From: Hyperoodon ampullatus
Taxonomy: Eukaryota > Chordata > Mammalia > Artiodactyla > Ziphiidae
Assembly: GCA_949752795.1 (NCBI GenBank)
Contig: OX457070.1
Location: forward strand, 32,645,574 to 32,709,573
Direction: 5' to 3'
DNA: 64,000 bases
The number at the start of each line of letters is the position of its first letter. Positions within the stretch are counted from its first letter, which is position 1. Shown piece after piece: positions 58,928 through 64,000 of this stretch. Below the pieces are notes generated by a model. The model was not told the origin of the DNA. It saw only the letters and a program-made list of their open reading frames with translations, and searched no databases. Both the position numbers and the translations under genes were made by a program.

Positions 58928-59141
58928 TTTTTTTTTTTTTTTTTTTTGCGGTACGCGGGCCTCTCACTGCTGTGGCCTCTCCCGTTGAGGAGCACAGGTT
59001 CCGGACGCGCAGGCTCAGCGGCCATGGCTCACGGGCCCAGCCGCTCTGCGGCATGTGGGATCTTCCTGGACCGGGGCACGAACCCGTGTCCCCTGCATCA
59101 GCAGGCAGACTCTCAACCTCTGCACCACCAGGGAAGCCCCC
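58928..59141 (-). mobile_element. CHR-type tRNA-derived SINE
   Basis: Minus-strand copy: long T-run, 'gcggtacgcgggcctctcac', body and 'gggaagccccc' at the right. A 17-base duplication with three mismatches flanks it (58911-58927 and 59142-59158). Confidence 0.9.
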
Positions 59142-59159
59142 ACCAACCTCCCGTTTTTA

Positions 59160-59830
59160 AAAAAAAATATTTTATTTTATTTTTTAAAATTTTGTTAAAA
59201 GGTTTTTATTAGTTATCTATTTTATACATATTAGTGTATATATGTCAATCCCAATCTCCCAGTTCATCCCACCACCACCCTCCCCTTCCCCCCTTTGTGT
59301 CCATATGTTCTCTATATCTGTGTCTCTATTTCTGCCTTGCAAAGCAGTTCATCTCTACCATTTTTCTAGATTGCACATACATGCATTAATATGCTATATT
59401 TGTTTTTCTCTTTCTGACTTACTTCACTCTCTGTGGCAGTCTCTATGTCCATCCACGTCTATACAAATGACCCAATTTCGTTCATTTTTATGGCTGAGTA
59501 ATACTCCATTGTACATATGTACCGCATCTTCTTTATCCATTCATCTGCTGATGGGTTGCTTTATCCATTCATCTGCTGATTAGGTTGTTCCATGACCTGG
59601 TTATTGTAAATAGTCCTGTAATGAACATTGGGGTGCATGTGTCTTTTTGAATTATGGTTTTCTCTGGGTATATTCCCAGTAGTGGGATTGCTGGGTCATA
59701 TGGCAATTCAATTTTTAGTTTTTGAAGGAACCTCCATACTGTTCTCCATAGTGGCTGAACAATTTACATTCTCACCAACAGTGCAAGAGGATTCCGTTTT
59801 CTCCACACCGTCTCCAGCATTTGTTGTTTG
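59160..59830 (-). mobile_element. 5'-truncated L1 tail, minus strand
   Basis: Reversed L1 3' end: AT-rich start, 'atacatattagtgtatatatg', a C-rich tract (59268-59296), 'ttcattgcaaag'-like bases, and the ORF2 end in reverse ('gtagtgggattgctgggtc', 'ccatactgttctccatagtg') to about 59830. The tandem repeat at 59531-59580 lies inside it. The right end is approximate. Confidence 0.85.
59531..59580 (+). repeat. Perfect 22-bp duplication, period 28
   Basis: The 22-base unit starting ctttatccattcatctgctg occurs at 59531-59552 and 59559-59580 without mismatch, separated by gggttg. Confidence 0.9.
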
Positions 59831-60910
59831 TTGATTTTGATTTTCAGCAGTTCTACTAAGATAAGCTTAGGTATGGTGCTATTACAATAATCTTAGGTGA
59901 GGATTTGTGGTAGGCTTGCATTACCATTGAATTGCCATTGTAGCTTGTTCAAAAATTAATTGGCCACACACAAAAACAGACACATAGATCAATGGAACTG
60001 AATACAGAGCCCAGAAATAAACCCACACAAGTGTGGTCAATTAATCTATAACAAAGGAGGCAAGAATGTACAATAGAGAAAAGACAGTCTCTTCAATAAG
60101 TGGTGTTGGGAAAACTGGACAGCTACATGCAAAAGAATGAAACTGGACTACTTTCTCACATCATATACAAAAATAAACTCAAAACAGATTAAAGACCTAA
60201 ATGTAAGACCTGAAACCTTAAAACTCCTAGAAGAAAACAGAGGCAGTGACCTCTTCGACATCGGTCTTAGCAACATGTTTTTGGATGTCTCTTCAGGCAA
60301 GGGAAACAAAAGCAAAAATAAACAAATGGGACCTAACCAAAGTTAAAAGCTTTGCACAACAAAGGAAACTGTCAGCAAAACAAAAGGCAACCTATTGAAT
60401 GGGAGAAGATATTTGCAAATGATATGTCCAATAAGGAGTTAATATCCAAAATATTTTAAAAACTCATACAACTCAATATCAAAAAACAATCTGCCCAAAC
60501 AATTGAAAAATGAGTAGAAGATCTGAATAGCCATTTTCACAAAGAAGACATACAGATGGCCAATAAGAAAAGAAGGTCAATGTCACTAATCATCAGGGAA
60601 ATGCAAATCAAAACCACAATAAGATACCACCTCACACCTGTCAGAATGGCTCTCATCAAGAAGACTACAAATAACAAATGTTGGCGAGGATGTGGAGAAA
60701 AGAGAACCCCTATACATTTTTGGTAGGCATGCAAATAAGTACAGCCACTATGGAAAACAGTATGGAGGTTTTTCAAAATTTTTTAAATAGAACTACCATA
60801 TGACCCAGCAATTCCACTCCTGGGTATTTATCCAAAGAAAATGAAAACACTAATTCAAAAAGGTATATGCACCCCAGTGTTCATGACAGAATTATTTACA
60901 ATAACCAAGA

Positions 60911-60942
60911 TACACACACACACACACGCGCGCGCGCACACA
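60911..60942 (+). repeat. (CA)n(CG)n alternating tract
   Basis: About 32 bases of alternating purine-pyrimidine (ta, ca, then cg repeats, then ca). Such tracts can adopt Z-DNA. Confidence 0.9.
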
Positions 60943-61150
60943 GAGGAATGTTACTCAGCCATAAAAAAGAATGAAATTTTGCCATTTACAACAACATGGA
61001 TGGACCTATTATGCTTAGTGAAATAAGTCAGAGAAAGACAACTACTGTATGTTTTCACTTATATGTGGAATCTAAAAAAACAAACTATTAACAAATAAAT
61101 AGAACAGAAACAGACTCACAGATGCAGAGAACAAACTAGTGGTTGCCAGA

Positions 61151-61179
61151 GGGGAGAGGGGTAGGGGTAGGGGTAGGGG
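61151..61179 (+). other. Potential G-quadruplex tract in L1
   Basis: Five G4 or longer runs in ggggagaggggtaggggtag and the bases that follow, with 2-base loops. It lies in an L1 3' UTR. Confidence 0.85.
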
Positions 61180-61560
61180 CAAAATAGGTGAAGGGGATTA
61201 AGAGGTACAACTACTAGGTATAAAATAAAAAAGTGAGAAGGATGTAAAGTACTTCACTGGGAATATATGCCATGTTTTATAATAACTCTGTATCGAGTAT
61301 AATCTACAAAAAATATCAAATTACTATGCTGTATACCTGGAACTAATATAATATTGAAAGTCAATTATACTTCAATAAAAAAATTAAACAAAAATAAAAA
61401 TATTAATTGGCCTTAGATGTGTGGATATATTTCTGGATTCTTGATTCTATTCCATTAATCTATGTTTCTAGGCTTTCACCAATACAACTCTGTTTTGATT
61501 ACATTGCTATTATTTTATACTTTTATACATTTCTTCTAATTTTGCTTTAGACAGTCAATT

Positions 61561-62495
61561 AATTTTAGAGCATTTAAAGATTAGAAAAAATGAATTTTAT
61601 GATTATTTTCATTTTAACCACTTCCATGACTCTATCATTCTTTTTGAGGATTCAAGTTTCTTTTTCACATTATAGGAAAATTGAAGGGATTTTTCCATAG
61701 GGGAGAGAGGTCTGGGCAGGGCCTGCTGCCTGTCTCCTAGTGAATTCTGCTCTCCTCTACCAGGCCTGCCCCAGAATGGAGGCTCTCTTCGGTCTCTTGC
61801 CTGTCCTCATTCTTTCTGATGAGCACCTGGGTAAATTCCTGACCAAAATTGATAGAGAGGAGCCTGCGACTGGGTGTGAATTACCCTTGTATTCTATGTC
61901 TCAAGGTGATTCTATGTTCTCACAGAAGCCCACACTCAGCCTTTACCAATTCATTAAAAATGCTGGCTGAAATCTTTTTACCCACTGTGTGACTGTCCTG
62001 TCTTCCTGCTGTGCTCTGCATAGGCAAATCAATACTTCAGTATCTTCCTTCCTCTTTGGAAGCATCTGCCTTTCCTTAGATGTTTGTCCTGCAACCTCAG
62101 CTCTCTCATAGATTCAAGAAAAGTTATGATTTTGTAGATTATCCATCTCTTCCCTGTTATTATAGCAGAAGCAACGATCTTTCTAGCTTTCTATATCCTA
62201 AGCAATAGCTGAAAGCCACTATTTTATAAACTTTTAGAATATTTGCATACTATTCTTCTAATGAATAAAATGATAAATTTTAATGGAAAAACAATGTTTT
62301 AAAAGTAAATGTTTGCTCCATGCTGAAATTAGTGACTGAAATTCACTCTAATTGCAACTCGTATAACTTCTTAGATATAGGTTAGCTGTCATTTGATAAG
62401 TGTAAGTGTCATTTGTGTTGTGTTCAGCATAAATACTGTTTCTCTGGTGTGGGAAATAACTGTGAACACTCTGATTTATAATGAAGTCCAAGCAT
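61561..62495. other. Unique sequence, no gene seen
   Basis: No repeat recognised. The frame 61740-61970 (76 codons) has no known domain. Confidence 0.45.
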
Positions 62496-62509
62496 CTTAG
62501 CCCGGCTTT

Positions 62510-62633
62510 TTTTTTTTTTTTTTTTTTTTTGCCACAGGGCATGCGGGACCTTAGTTCCCCAACCAGGGATAGAACCCGTGCCCCCTGCAGTGGAAACGCG
62601 GAGTCTTAACCACTGGACTGCCAGGGACGTTCC
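62510..62633 (-). mobile_element. Short CHR-like SINE
   Basis: Minus-strand copy with T-run, 'catgcgggaccttagttccc', 'gggatagaacccgtgcccc' and 'ccagggacg' at the right end. A 12-bp duplication with two mismatches lies at 62498-62509 (tagcccggcttt) and 62634-62645 (taacctggcttt). Confidence 0.9.
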
Positions 62634-62874
62634 TAACCTGGCTTTCAAAGCTCTCCTTACCCAGACATTAACCACACATTATAGTATCCAAGTTCGCTGC
62701 AGGCATGTTCAGGAATATACAGGATGTGCTCCTTAAACATGCCCATCCTGCATCTTTTCTAACTCTGATTTCCATTTATTCAGAGTGCCTTTCCATATCA
62801 CCACTGGCTTTCTTTTCTTTTTTTACCCATCAAGGCTCAGCTGGACTGCATGCATACATTCTTTGCCAATCAGC

Positions 62875-62985
62875 AAACACTTGTTGAGCACCCACGTTGT
62901 CTGAGCTACATCCTAATAGATAGACATACAATGGTAACTGTGCCGCACCTGCTCTCAGGGAGCCCACAGTCTTCAGTTAAGTTTT
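62875..62985 (-). repeat. L2 LINE 3'-end fragment
   Basis: 'aacacttgttgagcaccc' then 'acgttgtctgagctacatcc' and 'ctctcagggagcccacagtc' match the reverse-complement L2 3' order. Confidence 0.6.
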
Positions 62986-63022
62986 TCCCTGAACAAGTGA
63001 TTTGTCTTCTATGTTGCTGTTG

Positions 63023-63067
63023 CTGATGATGGATATGATGGTGACGATGATGGTGATGATGATGATT
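63023..63067 (+). repeat. (GAT)n-type microsatellite
   Basis: Impure gat/gac repeats (ctgatgatggatatgatgg onward). Confidence 0.85.
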
Positions 63068-63069
63068 CT

Positions 63070-63220
63070 AGCTAACCTTTATGGAGTACTTGCTATGTGT
63101 CAAGAACTTTTCTTAATCTTTTGTATCTATAAACTCTTTTAATCGTCACAACCACCCTAGGAGATAGTGATTATTTTTATCCTGATTTTTCAATGGTGAA
63201 ATTGAGCATAGGGAATTAAT
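63070..63220 (-). repeat. MIR SINE fragment
   Basis: 'ggagtacttgctatgtgtc', 'tcttttaatcgtcacaacc', 'ctaggagatagtgattatt' and 'caatggtgaaattgagcat' follow the reverse-complement MIR order. Confidence 0.7.
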
Positions 63221-63258
63221 AAATGAATACATAAATAAGTGAACGATTTTTGTTTCTT

Positions 63259-63468
63259 TTTTTTTTTTTTTTTTTTGCGGTACGCGGGCCTCTCACTGTT
63301 GTGGCCTCTCCCGTTGCGGAGCACAGGCTCCGTATGCGCAGGCTCAGCGGCCATGGCTCACGGGCCCAGCCGCTCCGCGGCATATGGGATCCTCCCGGAC
63401 TGGGGCACGAACCCGTATCCCCTGCATCAGCAGGCGGACTCTCAACCACTGCGCCACCAGGGAGGCCC
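63259..63468 (-). mobile_element. CHR-type tRNA-derived SINE
   Basis: Minus-strand copy ('gcggtacgcgggcctctcac' after the T-run, gggaggccc at the right). A perfect 15-bp duplication cgatttttgtttctt lies at 63244-63258 and 63469-63483. The CpG-rich body shows low divergence. Confidence 0.97.
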
Positions 63469-63483
63469 CGATTTTTGTTTCTT

Positions 63484-63912
63484 AAAAACATCAGCCACAT
63501 TAAATAAGGCACTGACATTTTGGATGCTGTTTGAACTGTTTCTTTTTTCCTGATACCTCCCTCTTGATCACACTCAAGAGAGAATATGCACTTGTTCAAA
63601 CTTTTGGTGTTCTGCTCTCCTTTTTATACATTTGTATCCTTTAAACTCTGTGAACGCTTTGAGTAAGAAAAGGGACAAAGAGATGGTGAAGGAAAGACAC
63701 ACAGCCTCTTCTCCCAGCCACATGGTCATTTCACTTAAGATTCTCTGTGGCAACCACAGTTTTGAGTCTGCTGTGGCTACAGACCTGGACAGCTCTATAA
63801 AATGGGCAGGGTGCCCATTAGCAGCATTAGGTTGGGCCTTAATATTGAAGAAATAATGTTGGAATGACCAACAGAAGTAGGGAACAGTCTGGTTATACAT
63901 TCAATTTTTCCC
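63484..63912. other. Unique sequence, no gene seen
   Basis: Frames 63574-63900 (minus) and 63632-63856 (+) overlap and have no known domain. Confidence 0.45.
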
Positions 63913-63914
63913 CA

Positions 63915-64000
63915 CAAATATTTATTGAATGACTGCTATGTATCTGGCCTTATGAGGGGTGCCTGGCATATAATGGCAAACACATAGACATGGTCTCTGC
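63915..64000 (-). repeat. L2 LINE 3' end, cut by the window edge
   Basis: 'caaatatttattgaatgac' then 'tgctatgtatctggcc' is the reversed L2 3' terminus; it continues past the end of the window. Confidence 0.6.

Larger units (their letters stand above)
59966..61401 (+). mobile_element. 5'-truncated L1, + strand
   Basis: Starts in ORF2 ('atcaatggaactgaatacag'), continues through 'aaaactggacagctacatgc' and the ORF2 end and 3' UTR to 'atacttcaataaaaaaatt'. Flanked by an 11-bp perfect duplication attaattggcc at 59955-59965 and 61402-61412. A CA/CG repeat (60911-60942) replaces normal L1 sequence, and a G-rich tract (61151-61179) lies in the 3' UTR. Coding frames are broken. Confidence 0.92.
59835..61560 (-). 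repeat. Old L1 ORF2 fragment, split
   Basis: 'tccattaatctatgtttct' at 61452 and the bases before 59965 read as one old minus-strand ORF2 segment when the + strand L1 at 59966-61401 is removed. Confidence 0.6.

Noticed and set aside
63023..63067. Possible CRISPR-like or spaced repeat
   Set aside because: Only a triplet microsatellite, with no spacers or unit structure.

Overview
This window is mammalian genomic DNA, most likely from a cetacean (whale or dolphin). The best evidence is a set of young, tRNA-derived SINEs of the cetartiodactyl CHR type. They have A-box and B-box remnants, CpG-rich bodies and clear target-site duplications. L1 copies of the cetartiodactyl type, plus older elements shared by all placental mammals (MIR, L2, MLT1-type LTR, Tigger DNA transposon), fit the same picture. 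I found no intact host protein-coding gene, no structural RNA gene, no CRISPR array and no prokaryotic feature. Family names come from recognising sequence, not from a database search.

Layout. 1-1.8 kb: unique sequence with ancient L1 and MIR pieces. 1.8-7.3 kb: a 5.4-kb L1 on the + strand with broken ORF1 and ORF2, flanked by a perfect 16-bp duplication. 7.3-25.5 kb: mostly unique DNA with LTR-like, L2, MIR and L1 fragments and one + strand SINE. 25.5-27.5 kb: a dense repeat cluster containing a 3' L1 tail, an MLT1 LTR and an L1 with a twin-priming inversion. 27.5-42.3 kb: largely unique DNA with candidate conserved non-coding blocks, one L1 tail and two SINEs. 42.3-51.6 kb: old minus-strand L1, MIR pieces (one split by an L1) and a long L2 remnant. 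51.7-61.6 kb: a nested stack. An old minus-strand L1 was interrupted by a full-length Tigger2-like transposon, which itself received two SINEs; more SINEs and L1s landed around it. 61.6-64 kb: unique DNA with two SINEs, MIR and L2.

There are no working gene pathways to describe. The main content is a record of successive transposition, readable from the nesting order. The points most worth a second look are the Tigger stack, the twin-primed L1, G-quadruplex-forming tracts that recur in L1 3' tails, three hairpins, and several repeat-free, CpG-retaining blocks that may be conserved regulatory DNA. I found no convincing undescribed biological system.
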